In this document: piece by piece, positions 1 to 6,011 of the stretch | How the letters are laid out: every line of letters begins with the position of its first letter | Position numbering within the stretch: the first letter of the stretch is position 1 | Source of the DNA: Deltaproteobacteria bacterium | GTDB taxonomy: Bacteria > Bdellovibrionota_C > UBA2361 > OMII01 | Assembly: GCA_023262305.1 (NCBI GenBank) | Contig: JALRCK010000146.1 | Coordinates: forward strand, 1 to 6,011 | Direction of reading: 5' to 3' | DNA length: 6,011 nt | Program-made: the position numbers and the translations under genes | Notes under the pieces: generated by a model | Told to the model about the DNA's origin: nothing | Databases searched by the model: none | What the model saw: the letters and a program-made list of their open reading frames with translations, nothing else

Positions 1-289
1 GCGCTCGCGCGAGCTTGACCAGGGATGGATCTTGGGAGCACCCGATAAAGTGCCTTCCGAGGAGAGCTGACTCCACACCGGTTGCGCCTGTGCCACATGA
101 GACATCAAGGACGGTGTCCTCTTTGTTAGAGAATCGATCAATCACGTACCGAGCTACTGACGACTGCCAGAGGTGCGCGTATGAGAACGCAGACTGAAGA
201 GAGTGTCCCTCCCGGGAATAACCTGCAGGGTCTACATCGACCTGCTCGTTGAATTGGGGCGCTTGAACTAGTTTGAGAACTGCTGCCAT
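1..289 (-). CDS. Class I SAM-dependent methyltransferase, DNA-methylase-like (N-terminal part, truncated by window edge)
   Basis: Reading the minus strand from an ATG at 289 gives 96 uninterrupted codons to the window edge. Residues 60-68 read VLDVSCGTG, a class I methyltransferase motif I, followed by ATGVESALLGRHFIG (69-83) and DP at 87-88. The run 'CGTGAT...LLGR..IG....P..V..A' is the layout seen in N4/N6 DNA methylases and TRM11-like enzymes, as is the preceding amphipathic segment ending in ARYVIDRF (46-53). Such enzymes transfer a methyl group from S-adenosylmethionine, usually to DNA or RNA. The catalytic motif (for example D/NPPY) would lie outside the window, so the substrate is unknown. 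Two oddities: the usual P of DPFCGSG is V63, and the acidic residue expected after IG is S85. The start is the first ATG after an in-frame TAA further upstream. Only a weak GGA lies before it (6-nt spacer). The 5' end faces the 290-720 gap, so it is transcribed divergently from the DUF2071 gene. Confidence 0.8.
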   Translation of the reverse strand, partial: MAAVLKLVQAPQFNEQVDVDPAGYSREGHSLQSAFSYAHLWQSSVARYVIDRFSNKEDTVLDVSCGTGATGVESALLGRHFIGCSQDPSLVKLARA

Positions 290-720
290 TGTATTTCCAA
301 CCGCTACTGCATCATTACGGTGAAAGGGTCCTCGAAGGTGTGATTACTGCTTATTCAACACACTTTTCGGGGTTTAAGCCATACAAACCTTCACTACCTT
401 CTGAAAGCTTTTTAACCCTTACCACCCCCCTATCTGAGCACCGACCAAAACTTTCAGCCGATCCAGAGGGTAACGAGGAGTATGGGGAACGGGGTCAGTT
501 GGCACCACCTGAATAGTTGCAAACGAGGTTCCTAGTACAAGAAATTTAAACTCGCCAACCACCTAAAAACACTGGCTAAACCATCTGACTTCAGCCTTTG
601 AGTTTTTCCAAATATTTTTGTGGAACGGTGTAATCTAAGCTACGGGTTATCGAAAAAATCGCGGGGAAGTACCCAGCCAGCGCTACTCTGCTACTCCACT
701 ACCCAGACCTGCAGTATACT
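290..720. other. Intergenic region between divergent genes, no convincing gene
   Basis: About 430 bp separate the two divergently oriented starts. The right half (roughly 541-660) is visibly AT-richer than the flanking genes and includes a T/A-rich stretch around 602-620. The only open stretches are short: a TTG-started 75-codon frame at 289-516 and an 18-codon ATG frame at 482. Neither has a properly spaced ribosome binding site or a recognisable sequence. I see small imperfect inverted repeats (GGTTT/AAACC at 371-389; AAAAAC/GTTTTT at 565-607) but nothing convincing as a terminator, RNA gene or attachment site. The region presumably carries the promoters of both flanking genes. Confidence 0.6.
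715..720 (+). promoter_or_regulatory. Possible -10 hexamer TATACT abutting the DUF2071 gene start
   Basis: TATACT matches the sigma-70 -10 consensus TATAAT at five of six positions and ends directly before the TTG at 721. A normal spacing of 6-8 nt would put the transcription start at about 727, which is the in-frame GTG codon. No good -35 hexamer lies 16-18 bp upstream. If real, the transcript would be leaderless, which fits the absence of a Shine-Dalgarno here. A chance match is quite possible. Confidence 0.25.
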
Positions 721-1860
721 TTGAGGGTGAAACTCCCCTTCCTGACAGCTCGATGGCGCAACCTAGTGGTCCTGAACTACTCCGTTGACCCTGGTGTGCT
801 TACCCCGTTTCTCCCCTCCGGCACCGAGCTCGATTACTTCGAAAATCAGGCTCTCATGAGCGTCATCGCTTTCCGTTTCGAGGAAACCAAGCTGTTCGGT
901 GTAATACCGACCTATCCTGCTCACAACTTTGAGGAGCTCAATCTGCGATTCTACGTGCGGCGCACGGTTGGCGACGAAGTGCGACGGGGCGTTGTTTTCG
1001 TTAAAGAGGTCGTTCCCTCTGCTCTGGTGGCTGGAACCGCGCGATTCCTCTACAACGAGCCATATGAGGCTCGCCCGATGAGGCACGACTTCGGATGCTT
1101 TTCAGAGCACAGCGGTGGAGCACTTACGTATGGTACAACAATAGGGGGGCACGACGTTACCATCTCTGCGAAAACCACTGGGGAGCTTGAAGCACTTGTG
1201 CCCAATTCGGTCGAGGAGTTCATCCTTGAGCACTACTGGGGATACACGCGGCGCCCTGACGGAAGCACCTCGGAATACCGCGTCGCACATGAGCCTTGGT
1301 CATACTGGAAAACTGTGCAGACCTCGATCGTAGGAAACATCACTACTTTGTACCCACCGAGCTTCAAGCCCTTTCTTGAAGCTCGTCCCCATTCCGCGTT
1401 CGTTGCGCGCGGCTCTTCAGTATCGGTCTTTGCCTACAATCGATTCCATCCAAGGTGCGATGCGAGCGCGTTTCCAAGGACAAACGTGCATGGCTATGTG
1501 CTCTACGACGGCTCGTGCGGTTTTTGTTCGTGGTGGGTTCCCCGCCTTGAGCGCGCGCTCAGCGCTGCGGGATTGGCCATATCGCCTCTCCAAGAGCCCT
1601 GGGTTTCGCGCTCTATTCCCCTTGTTCAAGACGAACTCCTGCATGACCTCCGGCTTGCGCTGAGCGACGGAAAGGTCCTGAGCGGCGCTGACGCTTACAT
1701 CTATGCGATTCGAAGGATGCCATGGGTCAAGCCCCTCGGCGCTCTTCTCTCCCTGCCGGGACTACGATGGCTTACCTGGCAGACCTACCGCGTGTTCAAC
1801 CGCAATCGGTTTACCATCTCCAAGGTATGCGGATTGAATCGCTCTACGCCGCAACCTTGA
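721..1860 (+). CDS. DUF2071 (YqjF-like) domain fused to DCC1-like thiol-disulfide oxidoreductase domain
   Basis: The 379-residue product has two recognisable parts. Residues 1 to about 243 are a DUF2071/YqjF-like domain, with the family's typical start (FLTARWRNLVVLNY at 7-20), NFEELNLRFYVR (69-80), LYNEPYEARPM (110-120) and EHYWGYTRRPDG (170-181). The biochemical role of this domain is not established. Residues about 258-372 are a DCC1-like (DUF393/YuxK) domain, beginning YVLYDGSCGFC with the CxxC pair at C266 and C269 and ending in the family's YRVFNRNRF...CGL. DCC1-like proteins are predicted thiol-disulfide oxidoreductases with a thioredoxin-like fold. No signal peptide or membrane segment is evident, so the product is probably cytoplasmic. 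The start is uncertain: TTG 721 or GTG 727 are the only initiators after the in-frame TAA at 631, and neither has a usable Shine-Dalgarno. The last 17 bp overlap the opposing gene. Domain identities are firm; what the fusion does is unknown. Confidence 0.9.
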   Translation: MRVKLPFLTARWRNLVVLNYSVDPGVLTPFLPSGTELDYFENQALMSVIAFRFEETKLFGVIPTYPAHNFEELNLRFYVRRTVGDEVRRGVVFVKEVVPSALVAGTARFLYNEPYEARPMRHDFGCFSEHSGGALTYGTTIGGHDVTISAKTTGELEALVPNSVEEFILEHYWGYTRRPDGSTSEYRVAHEPWSYWKTVQTSIVGNITTLYPPSFKPFLEARPHSAFVARGSSVSVFAYNRFHPRCDASAFPRTNVHGYVLYDGSCGFCSWWVPRLERALSAAGLAISPLQEPWVSRSIPLVQDELLHDLRLALSDGKVLSGADAYIYAIRRMPWVKPLGALLSLPGLRWLTWQTYRVFNRNRFTISKVCGLNRSTPQP

Positions 1861-2542
1861 AGTCGAGAGCGTTACGGGATCCTTCATAGCCAGAGGATTC
1901 GTAAGTCGCAATCTTGGCAAGTGAGGACGAGAGAGAAAGAGGTGCCTCACTTAATCGGGAATCGGCAGGAGGCATCTCCAGCACCTTGGTCGAAAATGAG
2001 AGAGCATCTGCTTCCGCAATCTCCACCGGTGGAGTTGGTTGAGCAGTGTCAACTTTAAGAGAGCCCACCATCTCCATAAGCGACACTCCGGTCGAATTCG
2101 GCGCATGAGAAGCACTCTTCACGATCTCTGCAAAGAATCCACCTGCTGTCTGCTGAGCAGCTTGGAGATGCAGAGCCCTCATGAAGCTGCCAAGATTGCT
2201 AGTGGTGTCACCGCTGGTAGCTTTCGGCTCAGAGCTCAGAGGTGTGCTCGGAGGTGTTGCCTGTTCAGCAGCCAAGAGAACGTTTTCGAGCTGTTGAACT
2301 ATCTCTGCAGCGGCGGACAACACCTCGGTGAGCGCACTTGCAAGCTCGGAATTATGAACAGGAGCCGCGGTGTCAGTCGCTACTGGTTCACTAGAGAGAT
2401 GTCGAGAGATTTGAACGATCGCTGCATCCTCAGATGAGGATGTTGTTGAGATTTCCTGTCGGACGGCATTACCAACATGTCGAGCAGATGCGCTAAAGAT
2501 AGTCGATGACGGGAAGATCGCATTGAGAGAAATCGATGCCAT
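1844..2542 (-). CDS. Hypothetical Ser/Ala-rich protein without Cys or Trp
   Basis: I do not recognise this 232-residue protein. It is about one third Ser plus Ala (38 Ser, 37 Ala), contains no Cys and no Trp, and has no signal peptide or membrane segment. It alternates low-complexity Pro/Ser/Thr stretches (roughly 93-115 and 165-205) with likely amphipathic helices (about 66-94 and 117-143). The N-terminal third has the style of small motility- or flagellum-associated proteins, including a 'SSEDAAIVQIS' stretch (36-46) that recalls the D-x-V-x-I-S pattern common there, but this is only a resemblance. The protein ends in KVAA. Support for it being a real gene: a GAGG Shine-Dalgarno 5 nt before ATG 2542, its length, and a composition much more protein-like than the Cys/Arg/His-rich frame on the opposite strand. 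It converges on the DUF2071 gene and overlaps its last 17 bp. It is divergent from the methyltransferase gene at 2797. Confidence 0.72.
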   Translation of the reverse strand: MASISLNAIFPSSTIFSASARHVGNAVRQEISTTSSSEDAAIVQISRHLSSEPVATDTAAPVHNSELASALTEVLSAAAEIVQQLENVLLAAEQATPPSTPLSSEPKATSGDTTSNLGSFMRALHLQAAQQTAGGFFAEIVKSASHAPNSTGVSLMEMVGSLKVDTAQPTPPVEIAEADALSFSTKVLEMPPADSRLSEAPLSLSSSLAKIATYESSGYEGSRNALDFKVAA

Positions 2543-2547
2543 GTAAA

Positions 2548-2551
2548 CCTC
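2548..2551 (-). promoter_or_regulatory. Shine-Dalgarno GAGG for the Ser/Ala-rich protein gene
   Basis: On the minus strand GAGG lies 5 nt (TTTAC) before the ATG at 2542. This is a normal spacing and is the main support for this start; no other ATG precedes it in frame before an upstream TAG. Confidence 0.65.
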
Positions 2552-2563
2552 GCAGTAAAACCA

Positions 2564-2586
2564 AAAAGGTCCGAAATGAACCTTTT
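2564..2586. repeat. 7-bp perfect inverted repeat in the leader of the Ser/Ala-rich protein gene
   Basis: AAAAGGT (2564-2570) and ACCTTTT (2580-2586) are perfect inverted copies around a 9-base loop. The element lies 22-44 bp upstream of the minus-strand start at 2542. The AT-rich stem would make a weak RNA hairpin, so a protein-binding operator is as likely as an RNA structure. A T-run follows the stem on both strands as part of the stem itself, which gives it a faint bidirectional terminator look. No binding protein can be named. Confidence 0.4.
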
Positions 2587-2704
2587 GTTCCTATTCCGCA
2601 CACCTTCGAAAACTGCTTCTACTAGCACCCCAAATTGCGCGATCTTCGCAGCCCCAAGCCATTACACCCAACCGACCCTGGGACACCCCAACTACTTAAC
2701 ATCA

Positions 2705-2713
2705 TGATATAAC
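2705..2713 (+). promoter_or_regulatory. Possible extended -10 promoter (TGATATAAC) for the methyltransferase gene
   Basis: TG-A-TATAAC matches the extended -10 pattern TGnTATAAT with one mismatch and sits in the AT-richest part of the divergent intergenic region. No good -35 is visible, which extended -10 promoters can tolerate. Transcription would start near 2720, giving a leader of roughly 77 nt before ATG 2797. A competing candidate is CATAAT at 2783-2788, which would start the transcript almost at the ATG. Confidence 0.3.
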
Positions 2714-2796
2714 AACAAAAAACAATTCCTCACGCTGGTACAGGGCAACTACAAATCTGGCTACGAGACTCCTGCAAAGAGCCATAATAGAAAGGT

Positions 2797-3549
2797 ATGG
2801 ACCAACTCCCCCCACCACAAGCCCTGCTGGCCAACCTTCGAGCCGAACGCCAGCAACGGCTTGAGGCGGGGCTTCAGATGCCGAACGCGAGCATTGAATC
2901 GGCGATGGCTAGCCTGACTGAGGATATTCGAGCGGGAAAGCTCCATGGGTTTAGGGAGATCCTGGAGGGGTGCTTGGCAACCAACAATCCTCGAGGAGCC
3001 GCATCGACCTTTATTGATAGGCTCATGCCCTTCCAGCGACCTATCGGAGAGGCAACTACCCAATTGGACGAGGAGTCTGTCAGCTATTACCGCACCCCAC
3101 CCTCGATCACCCTCGAATTATCGAATACGCTGCTCCTCAAAAACACCGACACCCTCGTCGATGTTGGTGGCGGAAATGGGACAACTTCAACAATCTTTGC
3201 GCTTCTTAATCCCGAAGCGAAGGTCGTCTGCCTTGAGTACCAGCAGGATCTGGCCGAAAAAGCGCGAAAACTGAAAGAGCATTTCTGTCTCCCAAACATG
3301 TCAATCATCAATGAGGACGCATTCGTGGCGGATCTCTCGTCGGCTACGGTTCTCTACCTCTACTATCCCTTTAGCGATAGGTTGTTCTCGAAATTTATCA
3401 ACAGACTTAACCCCGAAGCTCTCCCCGATCTCGTTCTCAACGGAAATAATCCCGATCTACTTCGGGATAGATACCCTTTGATTTCAGAGCATCCCTCCAC
3501 CTTTCAAAACACCGACATCTCCTGGTGGCGCGGGAACATCCGCTGCTAA
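2797..3549 (+). CDS. Class I SAM-dependent methyltransferase, substrate unknown
   Basis: The 250-residue product has a class I (Rossmann-like) methyltransferase core after an N-terminal extension of about 95 mostly helical residues. Motif I is LVDVGGGNGTT (120-130; glycine loop G124-G128). The acidic residue ending strand 2 is E147 in CLEY. NEDAFV (172-177) contributes the D174 position. The strand VLYLYYPF follows at about 187-194. The 'DLSSATVLYLYYPF' style recalls the broad DOT1/PrmA-like group of bacterial methyltransferases often annotated only as class I; that is a loose likeness, not a substrate call. No signal peptide or membrane segment is seen, so it is probably cytoplasmic. The start is well bounded: an in-frame TAG at 2788-2790 lies just upstream of ATG 2797, and the next Met is residue 28. 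There is no properly spaced Shine-Dalgarno (AAAGG is only 1 nt from the ATG). It shares strand with the alpha-2-macroglobulin gene 127 bp downstream, but the hairpin between makes an operon uncertain. Confidence 0.85.
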   Translation: MDQLPPPQALLANLRAERQQRLEAGLQMPNASIESAMASLTEDIRAGKLHGFREILEGCLATNNPRGAASTFIDRLMPFQRPIGEATTQLDEESVSYYRTPPSITLELSNTLLLKNTDTLVDVGGGNGTTSTIFALLNPEAKVVCLEYQQDLAEKARKLKEHFCLPNMSIINEDAFVADLSSATVLYLYYPFSDRLFSKFINRLNPEALPDLVLNGNNPDLLRDRYPLISEHPSTFQNTDISWWRGNIRC

Positions 3550-3579
3550 ATACTAAGCGCCAAAAGAATCCACGCTTTA

Positions 3580-3596
3580 GGGTGATTAATTCACCC
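3580..3596 (+). terminator. Small hairpin after the methyltransferase gene (weak terminator or operator)
   Basis: GGGTGA (3580-3585) and TCACCC (3591-3596) form a perfect 6-bp stem with a TTAAT loop, 30 bp after the methyltransferase stop codon. No T-run follows (the next bases are CTTCACACG), so it is not a standard intrinsic terminator. Its compact, nearly symmetric form would also suit an operator for the downstream gene. Confidence 0.35.
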
Positions 3597-3667
3597 CTTC
3601 ACACGTCGTAATCCGGCATACATTCACCTTTAACTCTGGTAGTGTCTTGCCTCGCTAAAGCACATTC

Positions 3668-3671
3668 GGAG
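3668..3671 (+). promoter_or_regulatory. Shine-Dalgarno GGAG for the alpha-2-macroglobulin gene
   Basis: GGAG is followed by a 5-nt spacer (CCGAC) and ATG 3677. The spacing equals that of the GAGG site of the minus-strand gene at 2542. It fixes the start directly in front of a good signal peptide. Confidence 0.7.
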
Positions 3672-3676
3672 CCGAC

Positions 3677-6011
3677 ATGCGTTCGATAGTCTCAACTAAC
3701 GTGGTAGCCGCTACCCTCCTGATATGGTTTTTACTTCTCTCACCGTGGTGTGCGGCGGAGCCACAACATCCCCCTACTACCCTCATCGGCGTGACTCCGC
3801 AGGGTGACAACGTTGAGCCCCCGGGACAGATCGTTTTTCAGTTCAGTAACCCGGTCGTTGCCCTCGGTCGCATGGAGCGCGGTGCAAGCGAGATCGCCAT
3901 CACGATTACCCCTCAACTGCCGTGCGAATGGCGGTGGCTCAACACGTCGGCCCTGTCCTGCAACCTCGCGGAAAAAGACCTCCCGAAAGAGGCCACGCGT
4001 TACACCATCTCAATTCCCAAGACCTTTGACTCCACTGTTGGTGCGGTCCTTCGTGAGGACCTTTCAGCATCTTTTGTGACTCAGCGCCCCTCGGTGTCAG
4101 GAGCGTGGTTTAAAACATGGAGCTCTCCTGGGCGCCCGGTGCTCGTAGTGTCGACAAATCAAAAGATCGCTCCGGAGATTCTCTCGAAACACCTCACCCT
4201 GGCTGATACCAATAATACTACCTACCCATTCCTGCTCGAACCTGCGCCTGTCGACATTTTCCAAGATTCAAGCGACACGCCGTCGACACCACCTGCGATC
4301 GATGAACTCCGCTGGATCCTCACCCCAAAAGAAGATCTACCACTCGATGCGGCGTTCTCCCTCAAGTCTTTAGCCGGTCTCACCTCAACAGTGGGACTGG
4401 AACCGAGCCTCAAGGACGATACGGTTGTCTCCTTCCAAACCTTTCCAGCTTTCAAGTTTGTGGGGGTGTCATGTTACGACGCTCAGGGCAATTCGGTTGA
4501 GATCCTCGGTCAACCTTCAGCCAAAGAGTCGAACCGAAAGATATCAAAGTGCAATCCCCTGAATTCGATACAACTCCTCTTCTCATCTCCCGTGCTCAAA
4601 GCTCATGCCAAGGACTCGCTGGCAATCGCGCCCGACCCGGCGGGAGGCAAGAAAGATATCGATCCCTGGGAAGATGTGTACGCCTACTCGCAGCTTCAAT
4701 CACCCCATCGAAAGGGACAGACGTATGGGTTGAGCCTTCCCTACGGACTCAAAGCGAACACAACATACGAGGTTAAGGGAACGGGGGCCTCTCTGCGAGA
4801 CGAATTCGGCAGGACTCTCTCAAACGACTTTGTGGTGACCTTTGCGACTGATCACCGCTTGCCGCGATATGTGCTCGATAATCAGATCTCTGTCCTGGAG
4901 AAGGAGGTAGACTCGAAGCTGCCGCTCATCGTCAATAACATCTCATCGGTAAAGCTCTCCTACCAAGCGGTAACATCATCTACGAATCAATCCGGCCTCT
5001 CAAAGGTTCTCACGCCCTACAAGGCGGAGGACATAGCGTACGCGTATCCGCTCGATGTGCGAGAGATGCTCGGGGGGCGCTCGGGAGTTGTTCAGGGAAC
5101 TCTTACAACCACCCCTAAGACCGCGGAGGATTCGAAATGGTTCTTCTCGCAGGTCACTCCGTATGCTGTTCATGTGAAACTCGGACACTTCAACTCAGCT
5201 GTTTGGGTCACCTCATTTGCGACCGGGCAACCGATAGCGGACGCCAAGGTCTCGATCGGCATCAATACGATGAACAAGCTGAGCACCAATCCTCAGCAGC
5301 TTGCGAGCGCCCAGACTGACACAACAGGAGTCGCTCACCTTCCAGGCACAAACACACTCGATCCTAAACTCCAGTATGACGCGGAGTGGGATTACGAAGT
5401 GCCGCATCTCTTCGTGACGATAGAGAAAGATGGGGAGATCGCGTTCGTGCCTCTCGTCTGGGAATTTCGGGCGTACTCCGGTCAGTACTACTCATCGTCT
5501 AATCGAGAGTTCGGCCATATTCATGCCTGGGGCACAACCGCGCAGGGATTATATAGAGCTGGTGATACGATCCAGTTCTCATTGTGGGTGCGAGATCAAA
5601 ACAACACCTCCCTTACCTCAGCGCCCGAATCCTCCTATACCTTAGAGGTGACCGACCCAACGGGTAAGGTTGTTTTCAAGGCACCCCAGATTACACTCTC
5701 TGAATTCGGTGGATACGCGGGGAACTTCACCACTCGACCAGACGCCCCAGTTGGATGGTACACCTTCTCCCTCAGCGCTTCGTTCACCCGGGAGAGGTGG
5801 GAGCCACTTCGCGTTCTCGTGAGTGATTTCACCCCAGCCTCCTTCAAAGTTACCACGGAGCTCCACGGCAAGCTCTTCCACGCAGGAGACAAGCTTACGG
5901 TTGAAACACAGGCTCGCCTTCATGCTGGAGGTCCATATTCGGACGCCGCGACGCGAGTTACGGCTCTCATCAGAGCGACTACCCTTGAGTCAACCGACAC
6001 TCGGCTCTCTG
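3677..6011 (+). CDS. Bacterial alpha-2-macroglobulin family protein (N-terminal half, truncated by window edge)
   Basis: The frame is open for 778 codons and continues past the window. Bacterial alpha-2-macroglobulins (E. coli YfhM/YfaS relatives, usually around 1,500-2,000 residues) are periplasmic protease traps, often encoded next to penicillin-binding protein 1C. Residues 1-27 form a signal peptide: an R3 start, a hydrophobic core at 9-21, and likely cleavage after CAA (25-27). Residues 36-135 and about 259-400 look like the family's N-terminal Ig-like domains, with 'VTPQGDNV...VFQFSNPVVALG' (39-64) and 'FKFVGVSC...KCNPLNSIQLLFSSPV'. Cysteines occur as two close pairs, C83/C95 and C266/C292, probably disulfides. 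The MG2 region has the hallmark HIHAWGTTAQGLYRAGDTIQF (614-634), matching the 'TDRxxYRPGD' motif. The bait region and any CxEQ thioester lie beyond the window. C25 is preceded by SPW, not a lipobox, so lipid anchoring as in E. coli YfhM is not supported. The start is set by the GGAG site and the signal peptide. Confidence 0.92.
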   Translation, partial: MRSIVSTNVVAATLLIWFLLLSPWCAAEPQHPPTTLIGVTPQGDNVEPPGQIVFQFSNPVVALGRMERGASEIAITITPQLPCEWRWLNTSALSCNLAEKDLPKEATRYTISIPKTFDSTVGAVLREDLSASFVTQRPSVSGAWFKTWSSPGRPVLVVSTNQKIAPEILSKHLTLADTNNTTYPFLLEPAPVDIFQDSSDTPSTPPAIDELRWILTPKEDLPLDAAFSLKSLAGLTSTVGLEPSLKDDTVVSFQTFPAFKFVGVSCYDAQGNSVEILGQPSAKESNRKISKCNPLNSIQLLFSSPVLKAHAKDSLAIAPDPAGGKKDIDPWEDVYAYSQLQSPHRKGQTYGLSLPYGLKANTTYEVKGTGASLRDEFGRTLSNDFVVTFATDHRLPRYVLDNQISVLEKEVDSKLPLIVNNISSVKLSYQAVTSSTNQSGLSKVLTPYKAEDIAYAYPLDVREMLGGRSGVVQGTLTTTPKTAEDSKWFFSQVTPYAVHVKLGHFNSAVWVTSFATGQPIADAKVSIGINTMNKLSTNPQQLASAQTDTTGVAHLPGTNTLDPKLQYDAEWDYEVPHLFVTIEKDGEIAFVPLVWEFRAYSGQYYSSSNREFGHIHAWGTTAQGLYRAGDTIQFSLWVRDQNNTSLTSAPESSYTLEVTDPTGKVVFKAPQITLSEFGGYAGNFTTRPDAPVGWYTFSLSASFTRERWEPLRVLVSDFTPASFKVTTELHGKLFHAGDKLTVETQARLHAGGPYSDAATRVTALIRATTLESTDTRLS

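Noticed and set aside
371..389. GGTTT/AAACC inverted repeat
   Set aside because: A 5-bp stem is within chance expectation for a gap of this size.
289..516. 75-codon plus-strand frame started by TTG in the gap
   Set aside because: No ribosome binding site, no recognisable sequence, and its start overlaps the divergent methyltransferase start.
482..535. Short ATG frame preceded by GAGGAG
   Set aside because: The GAGGAG is only 1 nt from the ATG, too close to act as a Shine-Dalgarno, and the product would be about 17 residues with no features.
565..607. AAAAAC...GTTTTT imperfect inverted repeat, terminator-like
   Set aside because: Only 6 bp plus 4 bp of pairing with an asymmetric internal loop and a 15-base loop; it also lies upstream of both flanking genes, where a terminator is not expected.
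763..1086. 107-codon minus-strand frame inside the DUF2071 gene
   Set aside because: It is antisense to a strongly conserved domain and has no recognisable sequence.
2039..2437. 132-codon plus-strand frame antisense to the Ser/Ala-rich gene
   Set aside because: TTG start without a ribosome site, and a Cys/Arg/His-rich composition typical of an antisense shadow; the minus-strand frame is longer and has a good GAGG site.
3804..4079. 91-codon plus-strand frame inside the alpha-2-macroglobulin gene
   Set aside because: Out of frame with a long, clearly family-matching coding sequence; Arg/Ser/Pro-rich shadow.
5642..5923. Minus-strand frames of 85-93 codons near the right end
   Set aside because: Antisense to the MG2-containing region of the alpha-2-macroglobulin gene, mutually overlapping, with no recognisable features.

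Overview
This window is about 6 kb of gene-dense bacterial DNA of moderate GC content. The best clue to the host is the right-hand gene, a bacterial alpha-2-macroglobulin with a signal peptide. This family works in the periplasm, so a Gram-negative (diderm) bacterium is likely. Nothing in the window fixes the phylum, and no rRNA, tRNA, mobile element or CRISPR array was seen.

Layout from left to right. (1) Positions 1-289, minus strand: the N-terminal 96 codons of a class I SAM-dependent methyltransferase that resembles DNA N4/N6 methylases and runs off the left edge. (2) Positions 290-720: a gap of about 430 bp without a convincing gene. (3) Positions 721-1860, plus strand: a DUF2071 (YqjF-like) domain fused to a DCC1-like (DUF393) thiol-disulfide domain that keeps its CxxC motif. 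(4) Positions 1844-2542, minus strand: an unrecognised Ser/Ala-rich 232-residue protein with no Cys or Trp. Its 3' end overlaps the previous gene tail to tail by 17 bp. (5) Positions 2543-2796: a divergent intergenic region holding a 7-bp inverted repeat and a possible extended -10 promoter. (6) Positions 2797-3549, plus strand: a second, unrelated class I methyltransferase. (7) Positions 3550-3676: a short gap with a small hairpin, then a clear Shine-Dalgarno. (8) From 3677 to the right edge, plus strand: the N-terminal 778 residues of the alpha-2-macroglobulin.

The genes do not form an obvious pathway. Strand changes break the region into single-gene units, and only the second methyltransferase and the alpha-2-macroglobulin gene run in tandem, with 127 bp and a hairpin between them. 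The most interesting points are the DUF2071-DCC1 fusion, the Cys/Trp-free orphan protein, the overlapping convergent gene ends, and the contrast between two genes with well-placed Shine-Dalgarno sequences (5-nt spacers) and two without, each of the latter having a -10-like hexamer just upstream of its start (possible leaderless mRNAs). I see no strong evidence of a wholly new multi-gene system here.
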